Shown here: positions 17,849 to 25,698 of the stretch, in pieces
Layout: each line of letters begins with the position of its first letter
Position numbering within the stretch: the first letter of the stretch is position 1
From: an uncultured Cellvibrionales bacterium
GTDB lineage: Bacteria > Pseudomonadota > Gammaproteobacteria > Pseudomonadales > Dasaniaceae
Assembly: GCA_913019905.1 (NCBI GenBank)
Contig: CAJVZD010000039.1
Location: forward strand, 1 to 44,595
DNA length: 44,595 bases
Direction of reading: 5' to 3'
Translations under genes and position numbers: made by a program
Notes under the pieces: generated by a model
Databases searched by the model: none
Told to the model about the DNA's origin: nothing
The model's input: only the letters and a program-made list of their open reading frames with translations

Positions 17849-17970
17849 TTAAGCAGTGCTTTTACTCTTAACCAATGCCGGAAGTTTGCCGAATCCTTTT
17901 GCTTTTGCAATTCGGCGATTGTTAATATATTCCAATGTGGCTCTGCTAGCGGTAGGCCAACGATGCCCAA
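17849..17970 (-). pseudogene. Possible tail of an IS3-type transposase (weak)
   Basis: A minus-strand frame ends with a polypeptide containing RWPTASRATLEYINNRRIAK and KGFGKLPALVK. The spacing of Thr, Tyr-Ile and Asn-Arg-Arg recalls the C-terminus of IS3-family OrfB proteins, where EYI...YNN.RI...GLSP is usual. The frame upstream overlaps the acyl-CoA synthetase end and has no transposase character, so at most a short relic remains. Coincidence is quite possible. Confidence 0.2.
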
Positions 17971-18017
17971 AAAACGAACATCGTACAACCCCCACACAGT
18001 CAGCCCTCACATCTGGT

Positions 18018-19631
18018 TCATCCGCTGATGCCCAGAGTATCTTTAGCGTACTGGGTAATCGTTTTGTAATCCGCCTTACCGTTGGCTGCCCGGCCCAAGG
18101 AGTCTTTGAACAGAAAATGCTTAGGGACTTTGTAACTGGCAAGATGTTTTTTGATAATTCCTTTCATATCGCTAACAGGTAATTCGGTACCTTCGATGAC
18201 CGCGATGACCGCATTTCCCCATTTTTCATCGGGCACACCAACCACCAGGGCGTCGCGAATGCCATCGATCGCCTTGATAACTTCTTCAACTTCCTCTGGG
18301 TAGATTTTTTCTCCGGCCGAATTAATACAAACGGAACCGCGCCCTAGTAAAGTAATTGTGCCGTCTACATCGACCGTACACCAATCACCGGGCACGGAAT
18401 AAAGCACGCCATTAATCGTTTTAAACGTTTTAGCTGACTTTTCTTTATCTTTGTAATAACCGAGCGGAATGTTGCCACTGCGAGCAATAAAACCCGGTTC
18501 ACCAGATCCTGGTACAACTTCGCGCTCATCTTCGGTAAAAACCTTGCAATGCACACCAATTTCAAACTTAGCCGTGGTCGTTTCCATTCCATTAGCCATA
18601 ATGGAAGTACCAAAACCTACGGCTTCGGAGGCACCAAACGAATCCTGTAATACAACGTTAGGCATATGTTCCAGCAAGCCCACTTTCACTTCTTTGCTCC
18701 ACATAACGCCCGAAGAAGTTATCGCTGCCACGTGGTCAAGGTTAAATCGCCCTGGGTTTTCCTCAAGTGCACGTAACATCGGTTTTGCAAAGGCATCGCC
18801 CACGATGGCCATGGCAGTTACGCCGTTTTTAACAACCGTTTCCCAGATCGCTTCAGCGTCAAATCCGCCGTCTGCATCCATGGTCACAACAGTGCCACCG
18901 GCGAATAAGGTCGACATTGACGTGAACAGACCTGTTGCATGCATAAGTGGGCACGCTGGTAAATGACGCGCTGTAGACGGTTCCGCTTTAAGAGCTGCTA
19001 CCGTACTCTCTATTGTCGAATAGTCTTTACCCAAAAGCCCCGCACCTTCGACACCCAACTGACGAAAGGTCTCATGGGGCCACATCACCGCTTTTGGCAT
19101 TCCGGTCGTCCCGCCTGTGTAAAGGAAAAACAGATCGGCACCAGAACGCTCAATGGCTAGGGGTGCGCCATCACCGCCTGTTGCAAGGACTTCGTGAGAT
19201 AAAGCGCCCGCCAAAATAGGGTCACAGCCTTCGGGTGTCACTTCGATATATAGCTTCACTTTTTCGAGCTGAGGTTTGATCGCTGCCATTTGGGGCGCGA
19301 ATTCGGATGAATAAAATACAACCGCGGCATCCGAATTATCAAAAATATAGATCAGCTCTTCTTCGACATACCGAAAGTTTACATTATGGTGGACAGTCCT
19401 ACTTTTAAAGGCGGCGGCAAACGCTTCGCTATACTCAGGGCAGTTTCGCATATAAACAGCCGCTTTATCCCCCGCTACAATACCTCGATCAAGCATGGCC
19501 TGTGCGAGATTATTACTGCGCTGATCAAAGTCTTTCCAGCTAATGACTCGATCACCATGCATTAATGCGGGCTTTGCAGGATCTACTACCGTTGCAACTC
19601 CGTCCAATAAATCGCCTAAACTGTAACCCAT
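18018..19631 (-). CDS. Acyl-CoA synthetase (AMP-forming, FadD-like)
   Basis: A 537-residue ANL-superfamily enzyme that activates a carboxylic acid as acyl-adenylate and then acyl-CoA. The P-loop is LYTGGTTGMPKAVMW (about residue 171). The adenine-binding motif is DSFGASEAVG, the hinge region is LLGRGSVCINSAGEKIYPEEVEE (shown in two parts: LLGRGS and KIYPEEVEE), and the catalytic lysine is in GRAANGKADYK near the C-terminus. The P-loop sequence resembles FadD19/FadD17-like ligases of sterol side chains. I start at ATG 19631 because AAGG lies 8 nt upstream; a GTG three codons earlier overlaps that site. It is divergent from the ECH/HAD fusion gene across a 402-bp spacer, so the two may be co-regulated. 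Substrate not readable. Confidence 0.92.
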   Translation of the reverse strand: MGYSLGDLLDGVATVVDPAKPALMHGDRVISWKDFDQRSNNLAQAMLDRGIVAGDKAAVYMRNCPEYSEAFAAAFKSRTVHHNVNFRYVEEELIYIFDNSDAAVVFYSSEFAPQMAAIKPQLEKVKLYIEVTPEGCDPILAGALSHEVLATGGDGAPLAIERSGADLFFLYTGGTTGMPKAVMWPHETFRQLGVEGAGLLGKDYSTIESTVAALKAEPSTARHLPACPLMHATGLFTSMSTLFAGGTVVTMDADGGFDAEAIWETVVKNGVTAMAIVGDAFAKPMLRALEENPGRFNLDHVAAITSSGVMWSKEVKVGLLEHMPNVVLQDSFGASEAVGFGTSIMANGMETTTAKFEIGVHCKVFTEDEREVVPGSGEPGFIARSGNIPLGYYKDKEKSAKTFKTINGVLYSVPGDWCTVDVDGTITLLGRGSVCINSAGEKIYPEEVEEVIKAIDGIRDALVVGVPDEKWGNAVIAVIEGTELPVSDMKGIIKKHLASYKVPKHFLFKDSLGRAANGKADYKTITQYAKDTLGISG

Positions 19632-20033
19632 ATTTTTCACCTTCAGATGTGTATCGCCTCCAAAAAAGGCATTTATTATTCATTGTCGTTTTTAGGTCCA
19701 TAGTAAAGAAATTACTACAACTGTGTCCAGTTACAGACAGGTCATGAAATCAAACGACTTGTCATTATCGACGTCGATTCGTCCTTTTTAAAACCAGCGA
19801 CGAATAAGCACAATTTCACAGTTAAAATCAGAGCTGAGGCCGCAATGAAAAATCGGTGCCTAATAAATATTCGGTCAGCTGCTTTATCCCGATTTCACTT
19901 GTCACCGATCAAATTCGCAGGCGAATAACCCCATTAACAATGCACCAAGTCTTCCAAATTAACGAGAAATGCTCTAGTGTGCCTGCCTGAAATTAAAAAT
20001 ATAAACTTTTCTAGTGATAAAGGAGATACTCCC
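19632..20033. promoter_or_regulatory. Divergent promoter region with two dyads
   Basis: This spacer between the acyl-CoA synthetase (minus) and the ECH/HAD gene (plus) has two short perfect dyads. ATCGACGTCGAT is at 19767-19778, and ATTCGC-AG-GCGAAT at 19913-19926. Either could bind a dimeric regulator of both genes. The ribosome-binding site AAGGAGA of the plus-strand gene is at about 20020-20026. No regulator gene is adjacent. Confidence 0.45.
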
Positions 20034-22118
20034 ATGGTTGCTGTATCCACGATGGCAGACCTAACCGTTGAAGACGGTGTAGCGATTCTTACAATTAACA
20101 ATCCACCAGTAAACGCACTTAGCGGCGGTGTTCGTGCCGGACTAACCGAAGGCGTGGCTATGGCCACAGCCGATGACAGCGTGTCATCGATTGTCTTAAT
20201 TTGCGACGGTAGAACCTTTATCGCCGGTGCCGACATTACCGAGTTTGGCGGAAAGCCAACGGGACCAAGCCTTCAGGACGCTTTAACGGCTATGGAAAAC
20301 TGCACCAAACCGATAGTCGCCGCCATACATGGCACAGCGCTCGGCGGTGGTCTGGAAACAGCTCTAGTTTGTCACTATCGTGTGGCCGATTCTAAAGCAC
20401 GCTTTGGCCTACCTGAAGTCAACTTGGGATTGCTACCCGGAGCCGGTGGCACACAAAGACTGCCGCGCGTCGTGGGAGTCGAAAAAGCGCTTCAAATGGT
20501 TACTTCCGGTGTTCCGATCGGCTCTACAGAAGCACTAGCCTCGGGTCTAATCAGCGAAATCGTCGACGACTTACGTGGTGGGGCAATCGCATTTGCCAAG
20601 AAAGTTGTAGCAGAAGGCCGTCCGCTGGTTCGTATTCGCGACCAAAATGAAAAGATTGAAGAAGCCAAAGGTAAGCCAGAATTATTTGCAGCGATCCGCA
20701 AATCTATTGCGCGTAAAACCCGCGGTTTCAAAGCACCAGAGTTCAACATACGTTGCGTTGAAGCGGCTGTAAACAGCGCTACCTTTGACGAGGGTTTGAA
20801 GACTGAAGGCAAATTGTTCATGGAACTTATGACTGGCGAGCAGTCAGCTGCACAGCGCTACTTTTTCTTCGCAGAGCGTCAGGCAACCAAAATTCCGGAT
20901 GTACCCAAAGACACCGCCGAAATCGACATTAAGAAAGTGGGCGTAATCGGCGCTGGTACGATGGGTGGTGGAATCTCCATGAACATCTTAAATGTTGGTG
21001 TTCCAGTGACTATCGTCGAAACCAAACAGGAAGCACTGGACCGTGGTTTAGGTGTTATTCGCAAGAATTATGAGAACACAGCCAAAAAAGGTCGCATCTC
21101 ACAACAAGACGTTGAAGATCGTATGGCCTTGTTGACTGGAACGCTGAATATAGAAGACCTGGCTGATTGCGATCTAGTAATCGAAGCCGTTTTTGAAAAT
21201 ATGGACGTCAAAAAAGACATCTTCGGTAAGCTCGATAAGATCGTTAAGCAAGGATCAATTTTGGCCTCCAACACCTCTGCTCTCGATCTAAACGAAATTG
21301 CAACGGCAACGACACGCCCAGAAAGCGTTATTGGCCTACACTTTTTCTCTCCCGCCAATGTAATGAAGCTACTGGAAATCGTCCGTGGAGATCACTCATC
21401 GAAAGAAGTAATTAAAACCAGTATGTCTTTTGCTAAGAAAATTGGTAAAGCTGCGGCCCTGGTTGGTGTTTGTCCAGGTTTTGTCGGTAATCGCATCTTG
21501 GCCCAACGCCAATACCAGGCTCAACAATTGATTCTTGAAGGCGCACTACCGCATGAAGTCGACAAAGTTCTATTCGACTTTGGTATGCCAATGGGTCCCT
21601 ACCAAATGAGTGATTTGGCGGGTCTCGATTTAGGCTGGGATGCTGACAAGTCAAACGGCGAAACCATCCGCGATCGTTTATGTGAAGCCGGCCGTCGCGG
21701 TCAGAAGACTGGCGCAGGATATTACGACTACGATGAAAATCGTATCCCAACTCCCTCAGCCGATGTCGAAAAAATTATTATGGAGTTTTCTGAAAAGAGC
21801 CAGAAAATCCGTCGCGACATCGACGACGAAGAAATACTCGCGCGCTGCATTTTCCCAATGATCAACGAAGGCGCAAAAATATTGGACGAAGGTATTGCCA
21901 TTCGCTCAAGCGATGTTGATGTCGTGTGGGTTTACGGTTATGGCTGGCCGATTTATCGTGGCGGACCAATGCACTACGCAGATAGTATTGGCCTGGACAA
22001 AGTGGTTGCCAAGATGAGAGAGTTTGGTGAGATCACCGGTGATCCAGTTTGGGAGCCAGCGCCATTGTTAGTTCGCTTAGCGGAAGAAGGGAAAGGATTC
22101 AAGGACTTCGCAGCTTAA
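20034..22118 (+). CDS. Enoyl-CoA hydratase / 3-hydroxyacyl-CoA dehydrogenase fusion
   Basis: A 694-residue bifunctional beta-oxidation enzyme. The N-terminal crotonase domain (about 1-190) has the oxyanion-hole and catalytic-glutamate regions [18 protein letters not shown] and [20 protein letters not shown]. The dehydrogenase NAD-binding domain begins near residue 300 with [16 protein letters not shown], and the catalytic histidine is in [17 protein letters not shown]. Two C-terminal dehydrogenase domains follow (CPGFVGNRI and [12 protein letters not shown]). The layout resembles FadJ and peroxisomal bifunctional enzyme. It starts at ATG 20034, 7 nt after AAGGAGA; upstream in-frame codons lack a site. 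It is followed by a strong terminator, so it is monocistronic. No thiolase is adjacent. Confidence 0.94.
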   Translation: MVAVSTMADLTVEDGVAILTINNPPVNALSGGVRAGLTEGVAMATADDSVSSIVLICDGRTFIAGADITEFGGKPTGPSLQDALTAMENCTKPIVAAIHGTALGGGLETALVCHYRVADSKARFGLPEVNLGLLPGAGGTQRLPRVVGVEKALQMVTSGVPIGSTEALASGLISEIVDDLRGGAIAFAKKVVAEGRPLVRIRDQNEKIEEAKGKPELFAAIRKSIARKTRGFKAPEFNIRCVEAAVNSATFDEGLKTEGKLFMELMTGEQSAAQRYFFFAERQATKIPDVPKDTAEIDIKKVGVIGAGTMGGGISMNILNVGVPVTIVETKQEALDRGLGVIRKNYENTAKKGRISQQDVEDRMALLTGTLNIEDLADCDLVIEAVFENMDVKKDIFGKLDKIVKQGSILASNTSALDLNEIATATTRPESVIGLHFFSPANVMKLLEIVRGDHSSKEVIKTSMSFAKKIGKAAALVGVCPGFVGNRILAQRQYQAQQLILEGALPHEVDKVLFDFGMPMGPYQMSDLAGLDLGWDADKSNGETIRDRLCEAGRRGQKTGAGYYDYDENRIPTPSADVEKIIMEFSEKSQKIRRDIDDEEILARCIFPMINEGAKILDEGIAIRSSDVDVVWVYGYGWPIYRGGPMHYADSIGLDKVVAKMREFGEITGDPVWEPAPLLVRLAEEGKGFKDFAA

Positions 22119-22147
22119 TATCACAACTGTCTTTATCCTGTTCAATG

Positions 22148-22178
22148 AAAAGAGAAGCTATTAGCTTCTCTTTTTTTG
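22148..22178 (+). terminator. Rho-independent terminator of the ECH/HAD gene
   Basis: AGAGAAGCT (22151-22159) pairs perfectly with AGCTTCTCT (22163-22171) around a 3-nt loop, flanked by A's before and a T-run after. It lies 30 bp past the stop codon. Confidence 0.92.
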
Positions 22179-22192
22179 TTTCGGGGTTCGGG

Positions 22193-22252
22193 CTTTACCT
22201 ACACTCGCTTTACAGATACTGGCTTTACACGTACTAGCTTTACACAAGTTAG
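22193..22252. repeat. Four degenerate 15-bp tandem repeats
   Basis: Units start at 22193, 22208, 22223 and 22238, exactly 15 bp apart. All begin CTTTAC, and the first three carry TACWSK-like ends (CTACACTCG, AGATACTGG, ACGTACTAG). The array lies 15 bp after the terminator, outside any gene. Confidence 0.75.
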
Positions 22253-22547
22253 CGCGGAATTAGTGTGAGAATTCGGAGCTTAGAAAATTGGAAAAATTGG
22301 GCGTCCGCACCTACATCCTTGTAACTTTGGACACCCATAGCTTCCATGCTGCAGTCTCTTCCTGAGACTCTCTCACATCCGTGTGAGTAGTTATTAAAGC
22401 ACTATTGCAATAGCTATGTCTCTTGGACTGACGTCCTAGCCGTTAGTCGTAGGCCTAAAGGCTAGCCTAACGTTACTACTGTGATGAATTGTATGAAGAC
22501 AGCGGTATAAAAATCATAGCAGTCAGCCATTAAGTTAAGGAAAAGAC

Positions 22548-22601
22548 ATGTATTCTAGAGAAGAAAATACTCTTCCAATATGCAACAGCGAATACCTGTG
22601 A
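22548..22601 (+). CDS. Possible 17-residue peptide
   Basis: The frame MYSREENTLPICNSEYL is preceded by TAAGGAAAAGAC, a good ribosome-binding site 7 nt before ATG 22548. A TATAAA hexamer lies at 22506-22511, without a clear -35. No similarity to any known peptide is recognised, and a frame this short may be chance. Confidence 0.22.
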   Translation: MYSREENTLPICNSEYL

Positions 22602-22684
22602 CCTGGCCGTGCAAATTTAATAGTAACAATCTCTCTTAGTTAGATCGATTTCGAAAAAAGAGGTTTAATTGTTTAAAATAACAC

Positions 22685-23992
22685 TTATCGGGCCTTAGGC
22701 TTCTGCCTGTTCAATCTTCCAGAACCTCGAATTACTTTATTTTTCGCTGCATAAACTATCACCACAACCAATAGGATAAGGGTTAATATATAGGGGTATT
22801 CAGGTTTGATCACATATAAGTTCATACTGATGAACGGCACAAAAATATGTCCCGCCGCTCCGACCCCACCCATAATTCCCGCCACCGAACCCTGTTCCCT
22901 ACGGGACACTGAAAGAGAGGCGCCCGCGTTCGTGCCCGGTCGAAAAAGACCTTGCCCCAAGCCAGTTAACATCATGGAAAATACCAGCAGAATAAAGGTG
23001 TCTGCAAAGATGTAAAATAGATAACCTAAGGCGGTAAAAATCAACCCGGAGTGAATCATAGTCCGCGGACTGGGATTAAATTTTTGTACTAAGACCAACT
23101 GCGAAAACATTGCCATCATCGCAGTGGCCATTAATCCAACACCAACATACTGCTGCGTTTCCATTAGCCCGAGATGTAAAGTATCTTGGAAATACAAAGC
23201 TGCTGACTGTACTTGGGTAGCGTGGGCAAGACCTGCCATGACGGCAAGAATAATAAAGGGTAAAACCCGGGGGTCACTGACTTTTAACGCAGGCCGCACC
23301 GCTTCGCTGCCGCTGTGGTCCCCGGGCTTTGTTTCCTCCGGTAAATACAGTTGAATCGCAGACGCTCCCAAAACGGCTAAAATGGTGACAACGTAAAAGG
23401 GCGTTAACATACCAAACACCGACAATAGAGATCCAAAGCCAGGCCCAATCATACTACCAACGCCAAAGGCGGCTCCGATAGCGGCAATGCGTTTGGCGCG
23501 CTCAAAACGCGGCGAGCGATCTGCGATCCAAGCCGTTGCGGCAGGCATATTCGCCGACCCGAAGATTCCGAAAATAACCCGCGACACGATCATTAGTGGC
23601 CAAATCCATGCAATCGGTAATAGAGAAATAGATCCCAGATAAACGACAGACGGCAAGGTAAACATCGAAATGGCAAATCCGGCAAAGCCAATTAACATGG
23701 CGGGTTTTCTACCCCATGTGTCACTTTTCCGACCCCAGCGGGGAGCCATAAAAACCCAACAGAGAGCTGAAGATCCAAAAATAAGAGAGATTTGCATGGG
23801 GGTCATGCCCAGCGATCTGGCAATAGGAGGCAGCGTAGAAAACACCAATGATTGCCCCATCCCCATACACAAAAGCGTACACCACAACAATCTAAATGCT
23901 CTCTTGCCGGTAGGGCTATTCAAATCGGTTTCGATGATAAGTGCTGATTCTTCTACATTTTCAAAAGTCTTCGGAGACAAAATTTTTTCCAC
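22685..23992 (-). CDS. MFS transporter (DHA1-like)
   Basis: A 435-residue inner-membrane transporter with about 12 hydrophobic helices and a cytoplasmic 30-residue N-terminal tail. The MFS motif A is PRWGRKSDTWGRKPAMLIG in the loop after helix 2. A second-half counterpart is degenerate, and the motif C-like GSMIGPGFGSLL fits drug:H+ antiporter-type families (TetA-like). It stands alone and minus-strand between two spacers, so the substrate is unknown. Its position among acyl-CoA genes might suggest export or uptake of an organic acid. The start is uncertain: GTG 23992 has no site, and a TTG four codons later lies 8 nt after GGAAA. Confidence 0.88.
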   Translation of the reverse strand: MEKILSPKTFENVEESALIIETDLNSPTGKRAFRLLWCTLLCMGMGQSLVFSTLPPIARSLGMTPMQISLIFGSSALCWVFMAPRWGRKSDTWGRKPAMLIGFAGFAISMFTLPSVVYLGSISLLPIAWIWPLMIVSRVIFGIFGSANMPAATAWIADRSPRFERAKRIAAIGAAFGVGSMIGPGFGSLLSVFGMLTPFYVVTILAVLGASAIQLYLPEETKPGDHSGSEAVRPALKVSDPRVLPFIILAVMAGLAHATQVQSAALYFQDTLHLGLMETQQYVGVGLMATAMMAMFSQLVLVQKFNPSPRTMIHSGLIFTALGYLFYIFADTFILLVFSMMLTGLGQGLFRPGTNAGASLSVSRREQGSVAGIMGGVGAAGHIFVPFISMNLYVIKPEYPYILTLILLVVVIVYAAKNKVIRGSGRLNRQKPKAR

Positions 23993-24628
23993 AAGTGTTT
24001 GTCATTAACAAATATAAAAAAATTTGCAGACGACAGGCTGCCAGCAGGCTCTGGACAAGTACCCCTCTGAGCATCCCTCAGCAACAATTTTCAGAAATAT
24101 TGTCTCTGTAAGCTGGAAAAATAAGGAGCGACAAACCATTGAATGAACAGTCTAATGCTGAGACAAATTCAGGAACGTTCAATGGGTTAAAATTATTGTA
24201 ACCTATCTGCAAGCCCAGTATGTGTATTCGATGTAATAATGGGCGTATGTCACGACCTGTTATTTCGAATACCGCCACGGTTTGATACAATCAAAACCTA
24301 GTTTAGTGCTCGTCGAGAGATATCGACTTAATGGTTGTGTTTCTGTCGTAGGTCAGGTTTTAACCCGACCCGTCGGACTATTTTGTCGCTTTTTATGTCT
24401 AGTGTTAACATCCTGGTAAGCCCGCACCATAGAGCTTGAACTATTTGTGGGTTTTCACTCGTTCATTATAATCAAACGTCAGACACACCATGCGGAACCC
24501 TATTTTTGAGTAAGATAGTGCATTGTCCTCGAATGACTAATTGACTCTAGTAAAGATACCCAAGCATATTTTTATAAATCTTAACGGCGATTTTAATGCC
24601 CACGCACCCAATAAGGACTGATAATTAG
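23993..24628. other. 636-bp divergent spacer
   Basis: This separates the MFS gene (minus) from the thioesterase gene (plus). I see no supported gene. One hairpin, GGTC-A-GGTT against AACC-C-GACC (24351-24370), is followed by a T-rich stretch ending near 24395; it could be a terminator or an operator. No other repeat or RNA gene was recognised. Confidence 0.4.
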
Positions 24629-25057
24629 ATGATAGAAACGGACAATCTCGTTACTGAAAACAGCTTAAATGCTGCACCCGCAGATCTAAATGAATCACTT
24701 GGGCTCGTTGAAATTATTTCTTTCGACGAACAGACAAGCCGTATTCGAATGGAATATGAAGCCCGACAAGCCTTTTGTCACTCGGGCGGTGTCGTGCAAG
24801 GAGGATTTGTCACGGGCTGGATTGACGCCGCTATGGCACACTCGGTAATCCTTACCACAGACTACGAATTATCCCCGCTGTCACTGGAAATAAAAATCAC
24901 TTTCTTAAAGTCAGTATCCCCCGGCCGAGTATTTGCAGAAGCCTGGATAGAAAAACGCGGCCGTTCTATCTGTTTTCTCGAAGGCCAATTACTCAATGAA
25001 GACGGGGAAATATTGGCGAAAGGCACGTCGACGTCAAAATTAGTGACCATCAAATAA
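24629..25057 (+). CDS. PaaI-family hotdog thioesterase
   Basis: A 142-residue single hotdog-fold protein of the PaaI/YdiI type, which hydrolyses acyl-CoA thioesters. The key helix segment HSGGVVQGGFVTGWIDAAMAHSV (conserved parts: HSGGVVQGG and GWIDAAMAHS, about residues 51-73) carries the Gly-Gly and Asp expected at the active site. The C-terminal strands EIKITFLKSVSPGRV and GEILAKGTSTSKLV complete the fold. The ribosome-binding site is weak. It precedes the NTF2-like gene by 49 bp and probably shares a transcript with it. It may recycle CoA or relieve stalled intermediates in the nearby acyl-CoA pathway (inference). Confidence 0.87.
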   Translation: MIETDNLVTENSLNAAPADLNESLGLVEIISFDEQTSRIRMEYEARQAFCHSGGVVQGGFVTGWIDAAMAHSVILTTDYELSPLSLEIKITFLKSVSPGRVFAEAWIEKRGRSICFLEGQLLNEDGEILAKGTSTSKLVTIK

Positions 25058-25106
25058 CAACGACCCATACATAATTTTTTAGCTCCCCCAATTAAAAGGA
25101 AAAATC

Positions 25107-25532
25107 ATGATTGAGAAAAATGTAGAAAATTGGCACTTACACATGAAAGGAAAGTTAGATGGCGGTCTCGATGAGTTAATCCACGATGACTGTGTATTTT
25201 ATTCCCCTGTTGTATTTACTCCACAAAAAGGCAAAGAACTGACCAAAATGTATTTGGGCGCTGCCGGAAATACCTTTAATACCGACAGCGACGGGAATCC
25301 TACAAGCACTAAGGATTCGCCTTTCAAATACACCAAGGAAATTCTTTGTGGCGATCATGCGGTTTTGGAATTTGAGTCAGAGATTGAGGGAAAATACATC
25401 AACGGCGTCGATATCATCACCTGGAATGACGAAGGGAAAATCATCGAATTCAAAGTAATGATTAGACCGCTGCAAGCGGTCAACATGTTGCATCAAAAAA
25501 TGCAGGCAATGCTCGAATCTATGAAAAAATAA
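25107..25532 (+). CDS. NTF2/SnoaL-like fold protein
   Basis: A 141-residue protein with the cone-shaped alpha+beta pattern of the NTF2/SnoaL superfamily. It has an N-terminal helix pair (NWHLHMKGKLDGGLDELIHDD, conserved part LDELIHDDCVFYSPV), then strands ending in NGVDIITWNDEGKIIEFKVMIRPLQAV. WNDEGKI is the usual turn in this superfamily. Members include ketosteroid isomerases, hydratases and binding proteins, so the reaction cannot be assigned. The ribosome-binding site AAAAGGAAAA precedes ATG 25107. It follows the thioesterase gene by 49 bp and is likely co-transcribed. A strong inverted repeat lies beyond the stop. Confidence 0.82.
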   Translation: MIEKNVENWHLHMKGKLDGGLDELIHDDCVFYSPVVFTPQKGKELTKMYLGAAGNTFNTDSDGNPTSTKDSPFKYTKEILCGDHAVLEFESEIEGKYINGVDIITWNDEGKIIEFKVMIRPLQAVNMLHQKMQAMLESMKK

Positions 25533-25582
25533 AGAACAAGCTCTCAACTCGAAATTGAAGCTGAGAAATTCAAACCACTTCT

Positions 25583-25625
25583 TAGCGCGACAATATCTGC
25601 TTCCTTGCATGAGATTGTCGCGCTA
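25583..25625. repeat. Inverted repeat between converging genes, related to the end repeat
   Basis: TAGCGCGACAATATC (25583-25597) pairs with GAGATTGTCGCGCTA (25611-25625), 14 of 15 positions, with a 13-nt loop. No T-run follows on either strand, so it is not a standard terminator. The right arm, read as ATGAGATTGTCGCGCTA, differs by one base from a stretch of the 75-bp end repeat (positions 11-27), so it may be a partial member of that repeat family. Confidence 0.7.
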
Positions 25626-25698
25626 GCACATCAGAACAGACTAACTTCATCAACGGCAACCCGATACCCCAGAGATTGCCTGCCTAAAATACTACCAA

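Larger units (their letters stand above)
22119..22684. other. 566-bp convergent spacer with repeats and hairpins
   Basis: Besides the terminator and the 15-bp repeats, this spacer between converging genes contains three small hairpins. They are AGTCTC/GAGACT (22353-22369), CTCACA/TGTGAG (22372-22387) and CGTTAG/CTAACG (22441-22472, with further partial pairing inside). A 17-codon frame (22548-22601) follows. A structured small RNA is possible but unproven. Confidence 0.4.

Noticed and set aside
18469..18966. 165-codon plus-strand frame inside the acyl-CoA synthetase
   Set aside because: Antisense shadow of a gene with intact motifs; no independent similarity.
24078..24290. 70-codon minus-strand frame upstream of the MFS gene
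   Set aside because: No similarity or ribosome-binding site, in a spacer that otherwise looks like control sequence.
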